Below are positions 20,759-32,213 of a stretch of DNA of 64,000 nucleotides, one piece after another. This DNA comes from Tieghemiomyces parasiticus (taxonomy: Eukaryota > Kickxellomycota > Dimargaritomycetes > Dimargaritales > Dimargaritaceae): NCBI GenBank assembly GCA_027575765.1, contig JANBPT010000064.1:22619-86618 (forward strand), read 5' to 3'. Position numbers and translations under genes: made by a program. The first letter of the stretch is position 1, and each line of letters starts with the position of its first letter. The notes beneath the pieces are model-generated. The model worked only from the letters and a program-made list of their open reading frames with translations. It was not told the DNA's origin and searched no databases.

Positions 20759-21735
20759 AGTGGGAAGGAGGGCGGGGGGGAGGAACGCTGGGCCAGGTAA
20801 GGCTTGGTTGATACAGGGCGAAAGGGAGGCGGATGAAAGGGTAGTTGAAGAGGAGGGTGGGGCGAAGACACAAACTGGGGACGATGATGATGCAAGGATC
20901 TATGAGATCGAAATGGAGTGGTGCGTAACGCGGATGAGGAAAGTACCAGGCAATGATCGATCGGGCAGTATTTGCGCCGGGCGCATAGGCAGGTCAGTCG
21001 GCGATCTCGCAGGCCCAGGCACTGGCGGGAGTGTACGGCTGCCAGCAATTAGCGGTATATCGCTCGCTAAATTACTAGCGTCTCCCGGTCACTGACACTC
21101 CCCTCATCCACCCCTTCCGTTTGGGCTTGACCCCTCAAAATTTTGGCATAGCGGGCTGGAGTGTCAATCCACGCCTGTTCGTTGCGCCTGGCGGGGCGGT
21201 AGGGAGGGAGTGGGGAGAGTCATTTTCCTCAATGGTACAACTCCGCCTGGCCAGGTATATATCACGTGACTACTCGGCCAGACCTTCACCTGAACTGGCT
21301 CAAGCAATGGACCAGAGCATAAGCTCGGTGGACTGGCCTGTCCGCCCACCACTCACCCCTCCCCTGCTACCTGCGCCTACTTTTGCCCCTCGCACTCCAC
21401 ACGTTCCGCAAACCGGTTGCTGCGGCCCATCCTCCCTGTGTGTGGATGTCCGATGTTTACCTTTCATTCCCAGCGTGGGAGGTTTGTTTGGTTTCCTCAA
21501 GCTCTGGCGGGCCTGCCAGTGGTACCCGCTACTGTTTGCGAGAGATGCTGCCTTGCCTACACACCCTCTTGCTAACAACCCTCCACGCATTGGTGGTCTA
21601 CACCCTTTGAATCCCATTGCTTGACCGACTCGTCCAACCCTCCTTTGATTCCTAGCCGCCGCCACCGCCACGCCCCTTGCCCACTTCCTTGTTACAACCT
21701 AACGACCCCGCACGCATCCGAAACCGCTGCCCAAC
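20759..21735. other. Divergent promoter region eIF3b/RPA1
   Basis: About 980 bp between divergent ATGs. It contains a TATATAT stretch directly joined to a TCACGTGA octamer near 21.26 kb. No gene was recognised. Confidence 0.5.
21262..21269. promoter_or_regulatory. TCACGTGA octamer between eIF3b and RPA1
   Basis: A palindromic E-box-type site next to a TATATAT run. It is 504 bp from the eIF3b ATG and 467 bp from the RPA1 ATG. Confidence 0.5.
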
Positions 21736-24157
21736 ATGACGTCCCTCAGCCAGGGTGCGATTATGGTCATTGCCACCAATAACACCGACTCGCCGTTGTA
21801 CTATAAGCCGGTCCTGCAGGTGCTGGCCCTGCGCCGCGCCCAGCAGCAGGTCCCTTCGGGCGGCGCTGCGGCCGACCGTTACCGTCTGATCCTCTCGGAC
21901 GGTGTACATAATATCCAGGCCATCCTGGCCACCCAGCTGACCGATCTGGTTTCCTCGAACCAACTGCAGGTCAACACCGTCATCCGCCTAACGTCGTTCG
22001 CCTGTAACGAGATTCGCGGCAAATCGTAAGTGCCACCGTGCGCTTCTCGCCACACGTAGGACTGGTAGGTAACGACGGCGGTCTTGTTGCGTCTCTCCAC
22101 GCCGCACTGTCTCACACGTACACAAATCCTCCCCTGCCACACCTCTCTATGCCCACGTCCGACCTCCTTGCTTTGCCAGATTCATCATGATGCTCGGCCT
22201 AGACGTTCTCCAGCAGGCCCCAGGCCCGATCGGCGCCCCTGTGTCGGTGTATAACGAGCTGGGGGGAAACCAGGAGGCTGCCCCGGCCGCTGCGCCCGCC
22301 CCAGCCCCGGCCCGGCCACCCGTCCAAAGCTACCAGCAGCAGCAGCCGGCGCAGACCTACAATTCGTACCAGTAAGTGAAAGGATGGTGGTTTTTGGGTT
22401 GCTGCGGCAGGTCCCCAGGGCTGGACGGGAGGGGCAATTTCTTCCCTCTCTAATGGCCCAATCCCCACCGCATCCCACCCATTGGCCGACCGTTTTCCTT
22501 TTTCTGTAGCCCGCCCTCGCCGAAACCCATGCTCCGGACTAACTCGCTCCACCCGTTCAAACCTCCCTGCCCCGACCATTCCCCTATCACAGGCCTGCCG
22601 CCCCCCAGGCAGCCCCTGCCGGTGGCTACGCGGCCCCGCCGGCTGTGATTTGCCCGATCCGCAGCCTGAACCCCTACCAGAACAAGTGGACGATCCGGGC
22701 GCGTGTGGTGCACAAGAGCGACATGCGCTTCTGGAACAACGCGCGTGGGGAGGGTAAACTGTTTAGCGTGAACCTGCTGGATGAGAGCGGTGAGATCAAG
22801 GCCACTGCCTTCAACGAGATGGCCGATACGCTGATGAACCAGCTGCAGGAGGGCAAGGTGTACTACTTCTCGAACGCCCGCGTCAACATGGCCCGTGCCC
22901 AATTCAACAACACCAAGAACGAGTATGAGCTCAGCCTAGACCGCGGCACCGAGGTGGTCCCCTGCAACGAGCCGGCGGCCGACGTTCCCAGCGTGCGCTT
23001 GGACCTGGTGGGTCTCGACAAGCTGATGGACTACGAGAAGGATGCTTCGGTGGACGCAATCGGCGTGCTCCACGAGGTGGGGGACCTTAACGAATTTGTG
23101 TCCAAGACCACCCAGAAGCCGCTCAGCAAGCGTGACCTCACCCTGATTGACATGAGTCAGCAGGCCGTGCGCCTCACCGTCTGGGGCAAGCAAGCGCAAG
23201 AATTCGCCGTTGAGGACCACGCCGTGCTGGCCGTGAAGGGCGCCAAAGTAGGCGATTTCGGTGGCCGCACCCTGTCCCTTCTCTCCTCCAGTACCATGAC
23301 CGTCAACCCGGATATTCCCGAGGCCCACCGGCTACGTGGCTGGTACGATGCCGAGCGCCACAACATCACCCCGCGCTACTATACTTCCGCCGGTATGTCC
23401 GGTGGAATGGCCGGCGGCAGCGGTGGCATGGGCGGCGGGGCGCGTCGCGACGTGCGCAAGAACTTGGCGCAGGTCAAAGACGAGAACCTCGGTAACGAAG
23501 ACAAGCCCGAATACTTTAACGTGCGCAGCACCGTCACCTACATCCGCGCCGAGAACTTCGCCTACCCGGCCTGCCCCAACGAAGGGTGCCAGAAAAAGGT
23601 GGTGGACAACGGCGGCTCGTGGCGTTGTGAGAAGTGCGACCAAAGTTTCCCGGCTCCACAGTACCGCTACATCATGTCGGTCAATACCTGCGACCATGTC
23701 GGTCAGATTTGGCTGCAGGTGTTTAACGAGGTCGCCGAGCAGATGCTGGGCAAGACGGCTAACGAGATGGAGGAGCTCAAGGTAAGTGGAAGCGCTAGAC
23801 TCATTGGGTGCGCCGTGCGGGGAAGAGGGTGAGGGTGGAAAGAGGGGGGGGGTTCGATGCTTACCGGCTGATGCTGCCTGTCCCTGGAGTCTCTCGCTGC
23901 GTGATTATTTACACTTAATTATTCACCTCCTCCATTCCCAACTGTTCACTTCCGCATCACCACAGAATACCGACAACCTCCTCTTCAAGCAGGCCTTTGA
24001 AGTACCCCTGCTCAAGACCTTCGTGTTCCGCTGCAAGGCCAAGGCCGAGACCTACAACGAGACCCGCAAGACGCGGTACACAGTAATGTCTGCCGCGCCG
24101 CTAGACTTTGTGTCCGAGTCGAAACAGCTGATCCAGTCCATCGAGAGCTACGCCTAA
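21736..24157 (+). CDS. RFA1: Replication protein A large subunit
   Basis: Four exons, 21736-22025, 22180-22371, 22593-23781 and 23966-24157, give 620 aa. An N-terminal OB fold (DBD-F; LSQGAIMVIATNN to VLQQAPGPIG) is followed by an Ala/Pro/Gln linker. DBD-A begins at PIRSLNPYQNKWTIRARV, then DBD-B. DBD-C carries the zinc ribbon with Cys-x4-Cys (CPNEGC) and Cys-x2-Cys (CEKC). The C-terminal helix that joins the trimer is in exon 4. RPA binds single-stranded DNA in replication, repair and recombination. Domain order and length are normal. A Gly/Met-rich insert (about residues 430-450, SAGMSGGMAGGSGGMGGG) precedes DBD-C. TOF1 and MCM8 elsewhere in the window act at forks and in recombination. Confidence 0.97.
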
Positions 24158-24430
24158 GGATCTGCTCTGGATCCTGCCAGCTGCCATGTTTTCTGAGCCA
24201 ATTAGCTGTGTATTCGATGCTGTCTAACTCTTCTTTTTTGCTACACTTTCCCTATAGGTTATCCTCTGTCTCTGCTATTATAGTATCTATTCGGTTTAGA
24301 ATACATATCTCGAAAAAAAATAGATACATACGACATAACGTTGGTGCCCTTAACGATATCCTCATGGCCTGACGTGGGATTGGCTTTTGAGTGTACTTGG
24401 GTTTTATATCAACGGCGCGAATGTTCCGCT

Positions 24431-24960
24431 TTACTCCTCCCATTTAAACTTGGGCTCCTTCGGCTGGGCCCCTGTGACCCCGGCGGCCTCATCGGCTAGC
24501 CTCTGTTTCTTCTTTTGATGTTCAAGGTAGCCGTAACCGACCAGCGCCAGTACCGTCAAACCCTGGGTGAGCACACGGTAGAAGAGCATACGGTTGCCGG
24601 CAACCTTGTTACCCCGGCGCAGGTGGTAGACGGCCGAGGTCAAGGCGGCGCAAGTGAGGATGGAGCCTGGGAGGTAGTAAAGGTGTTGTGGGGGAGGAAG
24701 GGAGAGGACGAGAAGAGGATGTCAGCCACAATGAAAAGGCGGTACCGTCCGACATGGATCGTAGGCCGCGTAGGCGGGTTGGCCACTGGCACCTGACACT
24801 CCTGTCTGTTCGGACGACGACGCAGGCCTTGGTCGAGGTGCCTGGACCCTTCCACTCCTGTATAAATTCGTTTCTTACCAACGGTCACGATTGGTTCCTC
24901 CATGGACTTGCGCATAATGCGCCCGAAAATAGACGTGTCGCGCACTTGCTCCTCCGGCAT
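24431..24960 (-). CDS. RCF1: HIG1-domain respiratory supercomplex factor (Rcf1-like)
   Basis: Two exons, 24960-24879 and 24666-24431, give 105 aa. The intron has donor GTAAGA and acceptor CCCAG. The HIG1 domain is complete: IMRKSMEEPIVTVG, then GSILTCAALTSAVYHLRRGN (first membrane helix), then MLFYRVLTQGLTVLALVGYG (second helix) and a basic, Lys/Gln-rich tail. The (Q/I)X3(R/H)XRX3Q-type helix is partly visible as RMLFYRVLTQ. Rcf1 sits in the inner mitochondrial membrane and helps cytochrome oxidase assemble and join supercomplexes. The gene is divergent from that for ATP synthase subunit g. It is shorter than yeast Rcf1 (159 aa) but usual for other fungi; an Rcf2-type relative is less likely. 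Confidence 0.88.
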
Positions 24961-25940
24961 CGTGGAATGAGGGGGGTCGGGAAGGGGAAATCGAAAATCT
25001 GTACAGCGTGGAAAGCAATAGGTTTCAAATGAGCTAGAGAGGTGATGCGGATTCAGGAGGTTTCAAGAAGCCATGCTGAGACGGATAGGGCATAGATAAA
25101 AGGATAGAGGGCGGCTGGAGTGCTGCGAGGTGACAACCTGGCCGCTCAGTGGTTGCAAACCTCGAGCGACCGTGATGATGTGTTCTATCCCCCTTTCCTT
25201 CCTGACCAGTGCCAGTTGTAGCCATACCGGTAGCCCCTGTATGTACCCTACAGACGGCGTACAAAGGCTCTATCGATCGAGGGGGTATGGTGGACCTGCA
25301 CGAGGCCAATCAGCCTACCCCCCCCCCCTCCGTGAACCTTACCGTCCATCGGGTTCCCCTTGACGCTAATGGCAGACGACGTCCATGTAACCCCAGACCC
25401 TATTGCGTCCTATTTAGGGGAAACTGACCGGACCACGGGTGGTGTCCACGCCGAGCCCTCGTCAATTATGTGGATATCTGAACCACGTTGCCCGACGCGG
25501 CAGCGTATGTCATGGTAGCTGCAAGCTACGCCTACCGGAGGCTGCGCGGTAGATTGGGGGTGAGTAATAAGGATGGCTCCTGGTGGTGAGCATGGCGGCG
25601 GAAAACTCCCATTGGTGCCGATTATTTGTCTGAAAACACCCGCCTGCAGAGCTTGTAAGGCAGTGGGGGACGGCAGGCTATCCTGCGGCCTTTGACACGT
25701 CGTACCGAGCACTCTACCCAACCTACCCCTACCAGCTTCACACCGTCTGATTCACCACCACCAGAACCCCTCGATTCACGTTGCTCTCACCCGGATTGCA
25801 CCTGCCCACGCCCTTCATACTAATCTCGACCCCTACGTTGACTAGATCGCAATCTTCGGCTTTTAGGATCCTTTCTTTCGCCAACCGTCCTTCCCATTCC
25901 CTGTGAATCCATCGTATAAAACGTTTTTTTATTTTTCACC
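24961..25940. other. Divergent promoter region RCF1/ATP20
   Basis: 980 bp between two genes for inner-membrane respiratory proteins. Short ORFs are present but show no family signs. No RNA gene was recognised. Confidence 0.45.
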
Positions 25941-26521
25941 ATGAGCGCCTCTCTCTTCACCCGCGCCTCCACGGCCGCCCGCCAGCTCACCCGTAATGTG
26001 AACACCCAGGAGCTGCTCGACAAGTCTAAGGTGTACGCCAACAAGGCCGGTGTCCTCATGTCCAACCAAGCCAGCAGCCTGGCCAAGTCGGCCCAGGGCC
26101 TATCCCCCAAGATCGGCGGTAAGTCAATCCACAGCCTTTGAATCAGGTCGTGGCGGTTCGGTCGTTTGCTGGGGCATCTCCCCCCCCACCCTACCCACCT
26201 CATCACTGCTGACCCTCCCTCCTTTGTCGCCCGCGCAACATACTACCCTTGATAGGTTTCGTGGACTGCACTACATACTGGGCAAAGGTGACTAAGGAGC
26301 TCGCCAAGCAGGTGTACACCAAGGAGCAGCTTGCCCCGCCGTCTCTGGCCGAATACCAGCCCGCCCGCAAGGAGCTGCTCAAGCTGTTCAAAACCGAGAA
26401 CCTCAAGAACATCACCCGGCAGGACGCCGTCAAGGCCACCGTAGTAGCCATCGAGGTCGCCGGATTCTTTATGATCGGTGAGATTATTGGTCGCCGCAAC
26501 CTGGTCGGCTACAACGTCTAA
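25941..26521 (+). CDS. ATP20: ATP synthase subunit g, mitochondrial
   Basis: Two exons, 25941-26118 and 26256-26521, give 147 aa. The N-terminus MSASLFTRASTAARQLTRNV is basic and hydroxylated, as in a mitochondrial presequence or early domain. The body contains FVDCTTYWAKVTKELAKQVY. The C-terminal membrane helix and end are VVAIEVAGFFMIGEIIGRRN and VGYNV, with the GxxxG-like spacing (GFFMIGEIIG) typical of subunit g. This subunit belongs to the Fo peripheral domain and promotes dimerisation of ATP synthase and cristae shape. The donor is GTAAGTC and the acceptor GATAG. AATAAA follows at 26631. Confidence 0.94.
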
Positions 26522-26874
26522 AAGGGCCCGGATTTAATGGTGAGATGATCGGATCGGTCGAACTGGGTGCTTTTCTTGTTTATGCGTCCTGTAGATGAGG
26601 GCTGTCGGGTTCTACACAGGCTTCTGCTATAATAAAATTACCCACGCTTTCAACTCCTAGCTGCCTTAACTTTGAGGTGCTCTTTTTTTAAAAAGGTTAC
26701 GATTCCGCTGCTTTAAGAGGAAAGGGGAAAGATACTATGTTCTTCTGAACCAATCTATCAGCAATTCTCGCTTTACTGAGCCACTTTAGGTTACAATAAT
26801 CGACCCGACGGGTCTTATCAGACAGCAAAGTTAGGTACGGGAGGGAGGTGCTCAACGCGGATATCGCCCGCCAC
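26522..26874. other. Convergent intergenic region ATP20/CDC37
   Basis: 3' flanks of two convergent genes, A/T-richer than the surroundings, with the ATP20 AATAAA. Nothing else was seen. Confidence 0.5.
26631..26636 (+). terminator. Polyadenylation signal AATAAA of ATP20
   Basis: A canonical hexamer 110 nt after the stop codon. Confidence 0.5.
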
Positions 26875-28476
26875 TCATTTCTTGGCTGCGTTGGCGGCGA
26901 TTTCCTCCTCGAACGGGTCGACAATCTTCTCGCCGGCAATGGAGATAAACTGCCCTTCCATACACTTTTCCAGGACCTTGTCCGCCTCGGCCCCAGGCAT
27001 CTTGGCGAACGCCTGGTTCACCGCCTCGAGGGTACCGACCTTGAGGGCATCCCGGAAGAAATCGGGCAGGCCCTCGTATAGCTCACGACGCTGGCGTTCC
27101 TCGGAGCCTTCCGGGAGAGTTTCGAGCGGAACGGACTCGTCAGGGAGGTCGACCTCAACGGTGGCGTTCGGGTCGTCGGATTGGAGCTGGATCGACTCCA
27201 CGTCCTCGCTCTGTGGGGGTTGTTTACGGCGTTCCTCAAGGAGGACGGCCGAGCGTTCGCGGATCCGGTCGTACATGGTTTGGACTTCGGCCTCAAACAT
27301 GGCCCGTGCGCGCGGCTCAGAACGGTAGCGCATGATAAACAAGGAGACGCCGTCGCGACCCAGGCGGGCGCAATACTGGAGAATAAGAGCCTGGTGTACC
27401 GCGCGTTTGGCTGTGGTTGCGTCGCCCGACATCTGCGCCTCGAAGGCCTTCACCAGGATCTCGTCCGAGATGGACTCGTCCACAATGTTGGGGTACTTGG
27501 AAATGTAGGCCGTCGTGGCGTCCAGGTTCTTGAGGTGGGTGAACTCCTCAACAATCTGCTCGACTGTGAGCTGCGGACTGGCCGCGGACTTGGGTCTGGC
27601 GGTTGCCGCCGTTGTTGACGACGATGGCTGGGACGGTGCCTTGGATTGACCGACGCTTTCCGGGTTAAGAACTTCAATGGCCTGCGTTGTGGTAGCGGTC
27701 GATCGGTTTGAGGGTTCCGCCTGGCCGCCCTCGGCCTTGTAGCCGCTGTTCCACCCGCTCCGAGCCTCGCCGGTATCCTTGGCGCGCACGATGGTGGGTA
27801 CCTTGGCGGCCTTGTTGACTGCCGAATGACTGAATCCATCCCGGCACAGCTCGTCGGTCGAAATCTTGTGCCGCTTCTCCTTTTCCAGCCGCTCCCGTTC
27901 CGCCTTAGCCTTGACCAGGTCGGACTCGAACCGGTCGGCGTATTCTGCGAGCTGCTTCCCGTAGGCCGGTAGGAGGCCGTCAGCGACGGTCGCCGCGTCA
28001 TCCTTCGAATCGGACCCTTGGACCTCAGCGTGGATCCGGTTAAGTAGGCCGCCCAGTAGGTCGTCGTGAGATAGTTCGGCAAGGGCCGGATTGGCCGCTA
28101 GGGCAGCCGCCACTGCGTTCTTGTCCGACGTTGAACCGCCTACCTTGGCCTGGGCCTGGGCCTGGCTCTGCGCCAATGCCATGGCCTTCTGGCGGTCCTG
28201 AAAGTGGGTCAAGTACCGTTGGACCTCGCACTGGAACGCCGCGGCGTCGCCGCGCTGAACCACTTCTTGTAGACGGCGGAAATCCTGGAGCAACCCGGTC
28301 TGCTCCTGAATCTGCCGGGTGAGACCTTGAATCTTGGCGTCACGTTCCTGACGTTCCCGGTGGATGGCCTCCTGGCGGGCCCGGATGAAGGAACGTTTGT
28401 CAACGTTGGGGTGGACTTCGACATCCTCGTCGTCCGACAACTCGATGTTGTCCCATTTTGAGTAGTTGAGCGGCAT
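26875..28476 (-). CDS. CDC37: Hsp90 cochaperone Cdc37
   Basis: A single exon encodes 533 aa, with its ATG at 28476. The N-terminus NYSKWDNIELSDDEDVEVHP is the Cdc37 kinase-binding motif, including the Ser in the acidic context that casein kinase 2 phosphorylates in other species. A charged coiled-coil region follows (RSFIRARQEAIHRERQERDA). The Hsp90-binding domain lies at about residues 290-430 (LTVEQIVEEFTHLKNLDATT, ALILQYCARLGRDGVSLFI). The C-terminal helical domain contains LYEGLPDFFRDALKVGTLEA. Cdc37 delivers client protein kinases to Hsp90. Length is typical for fungi (yeast 506). SGT1, another Hsp90 cochaperone, lies at 60.4 kb. Confidence 0.97.
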   Translation of the reverse strand: MPLNYSKWDNIELSDDEDVEVHPNVDKRSFIRARQEAIHRERQERDAKIQGLTRQIQEQTGLLQDFRRLQEVVQRGDAAAFQCEVQRYLTHFQDRQKAMALAQSQAQAQAKVGGSTSDKNAVAAALAANPALAELSHDDLLGGLLNRIHAEVQGSDSKDDAATVADGLLPAYGKQLAEYADRFESDLVKAKAERERLEKEKRHKISTDELCRDGFSHSAVNKAAKVPTIVRAKDTGEARSGWNSGYKAEGGQAEPSNRSTATTTQAIEVLNPESVGQSKAPSQPSSSTTAATARPKSAASPQLTVEQIVEEFTHLKNLDATTAYISKYPNIVDESISDEILVKAFEAQMSGDATTAKRAVHQALILQYCARLGRDGVSLFIMRYRSEPRARAMFEAEVQTMYDRIRERSAVLLEERRKQPPQSEDVESIQLQSDDPNATVEVDLPDESVPLETLPEGSEERQRRELYEGLPDFFRDALKVGTLEAVNQAFAKMPGAEADKVLEKCMEGQFISIAGEKIVDPFEEEIAANAAKK

Positions 28477-29003
28477 GGTGGTAGAGGTGGCTATTGGAGA
28501 AGGTCAGAATGCGCAAACGGGGGTGGGGTTGAGGGTAGTAGTAGGGATGGGAGACGCTTGAGCTTGGGCAAGGAGAGTAAGATGGTTAATGACGGATACG
28601 GACTGATGTGGAAAGTTTGGGCAGACTGCTGATACCTACGACTTCCGACCTGCAGCTGTTTGAGTGACTAACCTGTTGTCCGAAACCCGGCCTCGGGGTG
28701 GGGGGCCGTATGAATGTGTCTGTGGGGAAGGTGGGAGGAGTAAAAGCGCGAGCGGCTTCTAGAACTCTCCCCTGCGTGGTCCACTCCGCCCACATCTTAC
28801 CGTGTGATCTATTCCCAGTAATAATTATGGCCATTGTTGCCAGTACTAACGGCCGACCATGAAGAGCTCCTAGCAATTTAACGCCACACGCGGGGCGCAG
28901 TCAATACTACTAGAAAGTAGGTTACTGGTTTAATAATAAAAGGTCGTTATCCCCCTTAATAGCCGACGCGTGATCCCGCCGGTTCAACAGCCAAAGCCAC
29001 TCT
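28477..29003. other. Intergenic region CDC37/KAP120
   Basis: CDC37 promoter and KAP120 3' flank. No gene or RNA was recognised. Confidence 0.45.
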
Positions 29004-32000
29004 TCAAGTCGCCGGTGCTGTATTGAACACCAAGTGAAGCAGTTCGTCGAGGATGGTAGGATCCACAGTAGACCTGAGCCAGGCCTGGAACTCAGCTGGC
29101 CCGCCGTTGAAGACGCCCTCCGCATGGCCAAGAGCATCGCGGATGGCTGCGGCCGTGCTGACACGCAATGTGATGTCGTCATCAATCAGCTGGAGAGAGA
29201 GAGAGAGAGAGTAAGAGAGAGTGAGAGGATAGTGCGGGATTCATCAGTAACGTGAATAGGGAGGGCAGGAAATGGTTAGCTTGACAATTGGCCTTGGCGG
29301 CCAACGACCAATACATTAGCGGACGGGACTCGCATAGATCACTTGGTCGTTACAACTCACCTTGGACCACCGGCCAGTGAACGCGTCGCAGTCGCTTGCG
29401 TACCGCAGCTCTGAATCGGGGGGGTTGGTATCCTTGTAGTATGCCGGGACATATCCGTCGACGTTCTCATGGAATTCCGACAGAAAGCTGGACCACAGCG
29501 CGGCGAAGGCCGGGAGCTGCTGTACGGCATCGGGGCGACAGGACCGGAACACAGTTACCATGGCCAGTATCTCCAGTTTACGGGCGCGGGCGTCATAGGC
29601 ACCGTCGTAAATATCGATCCAGCGGGTAATGTACGTCGTCAGTGTGGGGGCCAGGGACGATTCCAGAGCGGTGTCCAGGCTCGGCGCCGGCGTTTCGACC
29701 GGTAGCTGGGCGAGAACGAACTCCGGCGCATGGATAAACAGACGTGAAAGGACCCCGGAAATCATGACCTGGTTGGGACGGATTCCGTCCGTGTCGAGAA
29801 CGTAATTGACGAGGCTGGTGAGCAACCCTGAATCAAGGAGCATCGGGGCGAAGATGGTCGGATCGACACGCTGGAAGACGACGTGGAGGAGGGCGCAGAG
29901 TAGAGGGAGAGTGCGCTCGAGGTCAGGGCTGATGAATTGGGAGAGGAAGCGGAAGATGGCCGCTCCGTGGGTCTGGACTAAGGCGGTGGGGTCGAACAGG
30001 GCGACTTGGAGGTACACGTCGAGCTGCTGAACGGCCACTTCGTCCTCGTAGTGATTGTGGGCCAGGGCCAAAGGGAGAGCCTCCAGCATCGCCGGTGTAA
30101 GTAGCGGTGCCTGGCGGAGGGTCACCATCCAGAGATCGAACGCATCCACCTGTAGGAGGTCGTGGTCCGGGACAGCCGGGTCGATACTGCGTTGCAAGAT
30201 GGGGAGGAGAACCCGGTGAAGTTCAACCGAAAGGGGCCCCAGCGAGATGACAAGGTGAACGAGGGCGACCACGATCTCATTGCGCAGGAGAGTCTCCTGG
30301 CAGCGGTCCCAGAGGCTGTAGAGGAGGTGCACGAAGGCAGTGGCGGCGGGAGCCACGGCGGACTCCATGCGTTCAGCCACGATGGCCAGGCATCGGACCA
30401 CCTCCTTCTGGGCGGCCGGTTCCTCCAGGCCCTCGAGGAGGTGGCCCAGGTGCTGGAGGATGGGTTCCAGGTAGGGCGTAAAGTCGTGCGGGTAGAATTC
30501 TAGGTTGTCCAGCCAAGCGCGGAGGGTGGCGGCGCCGGACAGGCGGACAAGCAGATGTTGATCTGGCCCCGTGAGACGGGCCAGGGCCGCATACACTTCG
30601 ACACGGGTTTCTCGCGCCAGCTGGGTCTCGGAGAGCTGGCCAATAAGCCACGCGATACGCCAGCGCAACACACACGCGTACGGACCCGGGGTCTGCGTCT
30701 CCGGGAGGAGCCGCGTGGTGAGCCACCGGTCAAAATCAATGGCGTTTCCAAGTTCGTAGACGGCGATGCCCACCGAGGCATAGAAGGCGTCGGTGGCCTG
30801 GACGTCCGTGGAAACGGTGTTAGCCTTGACGGCGTCCCCGCCCTCGAGGGAGGCGTTGAGGCGCCGCTGGAGGATCGGCAGGAGCCAGGTGCGAAACCGG
30901 GCCACGAGGCCAACGAACACGCTGCGCGCGCGGGCGCGGATACTGACGTCCGACTGTTCGTTACGCTCCTCCTCGAACCATGTCTCAGGCTCGTCCGTCC
31001 AGCGCTGCAAGTCTAGCGGGGTGAGGATGAGATACTGATGGAGCAGTGTCTCGGCGAAGTGGGCCACGAAGGGCTCGGTGAGGACCCGGGTGGCTACCAG
31101 GCGGTCGTCTGGCCGTGTGGCTCCGTCCTGGGCGCTGTCGTACGCCCGGCTGCGTACGGTGAGCTGTGGATTGTCCACCACTCGCTGGAACAAAGTGAGA
31201 GTTTGGATGATCAGCTCGGTAGGCAGGGCCTCGGCATCGTCAGGGGTCGAGACGCGGGGGATTCGGGGTCCCAGTTCGGAGATGATCTCCCACGCAAACT
31301 CGAGGGCCGCCAAGCTCCAATCGGACTGGAGGAAGCGATCCGGGTGGTGTTGGTGCAAGTCCAGCAGAAGCTTGTAGTCTACCCGTAGCAGGCGGTATAC
31401 TAGGGCACTATCGGGGGTATCCGGGGCGGCCCGGTACAAGGCATAGAGCTGCCGCATGTGGGGGACTAGCTTTGCGAGGAAGGTTTCCACGGCCGGGGCG
31501 GGTGAAGTTTTGGCGGAAATACCGTGGACGACCAGGCGACGGATCCCCTTGACGGCGAACAGGGCGAGCGACCAGGACGTCGGGGCCGCACTCTGGCCCA
31601 GAGTCGACGGGGCGGCGGCCAGAGCGCCCTCGTAAATATCCACTAGAGCTGGTAGAGTAGCGGTCGCCACCTGTTCAAATTTGATGCGGTCACGGCCTAG
31701 CGACTTGGACGATATATTCTTGATGGTGCGCGCCACGGCGTCCATTGTCTGGAGCCGCACAGCCACCACGGCGTCAGGGTTCCCGGCTAGGGCCTCGGGG
31801 ATACCCTGGTACAGAGCGAGCAACTGTTCGACCACGTCAGGCCATACGAGCGAAAAATCCTTGCGAGCCACCAGGGCAAGAAGTCGGGTGGCCTGTCGGG
31901 TGAGGAGCGGGGCCAGGGGTTCATGGCCCAGAATACCCAGTAGTGTCTCGCGGATATACTGCTGGTCGGACGCTGGAATCATACCCGGTGCGGTACTGCG

Positions 32001-32213
32001 ACGCCAGTAGCGGTCAATGCCGTTCTTGATTTGGATTATGGCCAAGGTACGCACCACTGGGTCGACCTGGGATGCGCGCACTACATCGGCCAGGGCGCGA
32101 TAGTAGTTTGGTTGGGTTTTCCAGGCCTTGAGTTGCTCCTCGGCGGCCTGCAGGCGGACTGGGTCTTGGGAAGCGGCCTGCGTCAGGCACTCGAGAAGAA
32201 CGGGCGCGACCAT
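29004..32213 (-). CDS. KAP120: Karyopherin, importin-11/Kap120 family
   Basis: Two exons, 32213-29361 and 29189-29004, give 1012 aa (yeast Kap120 has 1032). The frame is open upstream of 32213 but the ATG there starts the conserved MVAPVLLECLTQAASQDPVR. The importin-beta N-terminal block (residues 20-90) is followed by VRTLAIIQIKNGIDRYWRRS, a signature of the importin-11/Kap120 group, and by HEAT-like helices throughout. Importins of this group carry ribosomal proteins and ubiquitin-conjugating enzymes, and Kap120 helps 60S export in yeast. Exon 2 adds the last helices (LIDDDITLRVSTAAAIRDAL to VFNTAPAT). The polypyrimidine tract of the intron is a CT dinucleotide repeat. Confidence 0.9.
29193..29211. 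repeat. GA/CT dinucleotide tract at KAP120 3' splice site
   Basis: On the gene strand this is a CT repeat that runs up to the CAG acceptor and serves as the polypyrimidine tract. Shorter interrupted GA runs continue to about 29226. Confidence 0.8.

Noticed and set aside
25170..25205. C-box-like GTGATGA followed by CTGA in the RCF1/ATP20 region
   Set aside because: The boxes are only about 30 nt apart and have no terminal stem; too short for a C/D snoRNA.
28922..29185. 87-codon ORF overlapping the last KAP120 exon
   Set aside because: It is in a different frame; the correct frame gives the helical karyopherin C-terminus after the CT-rich acceptor.
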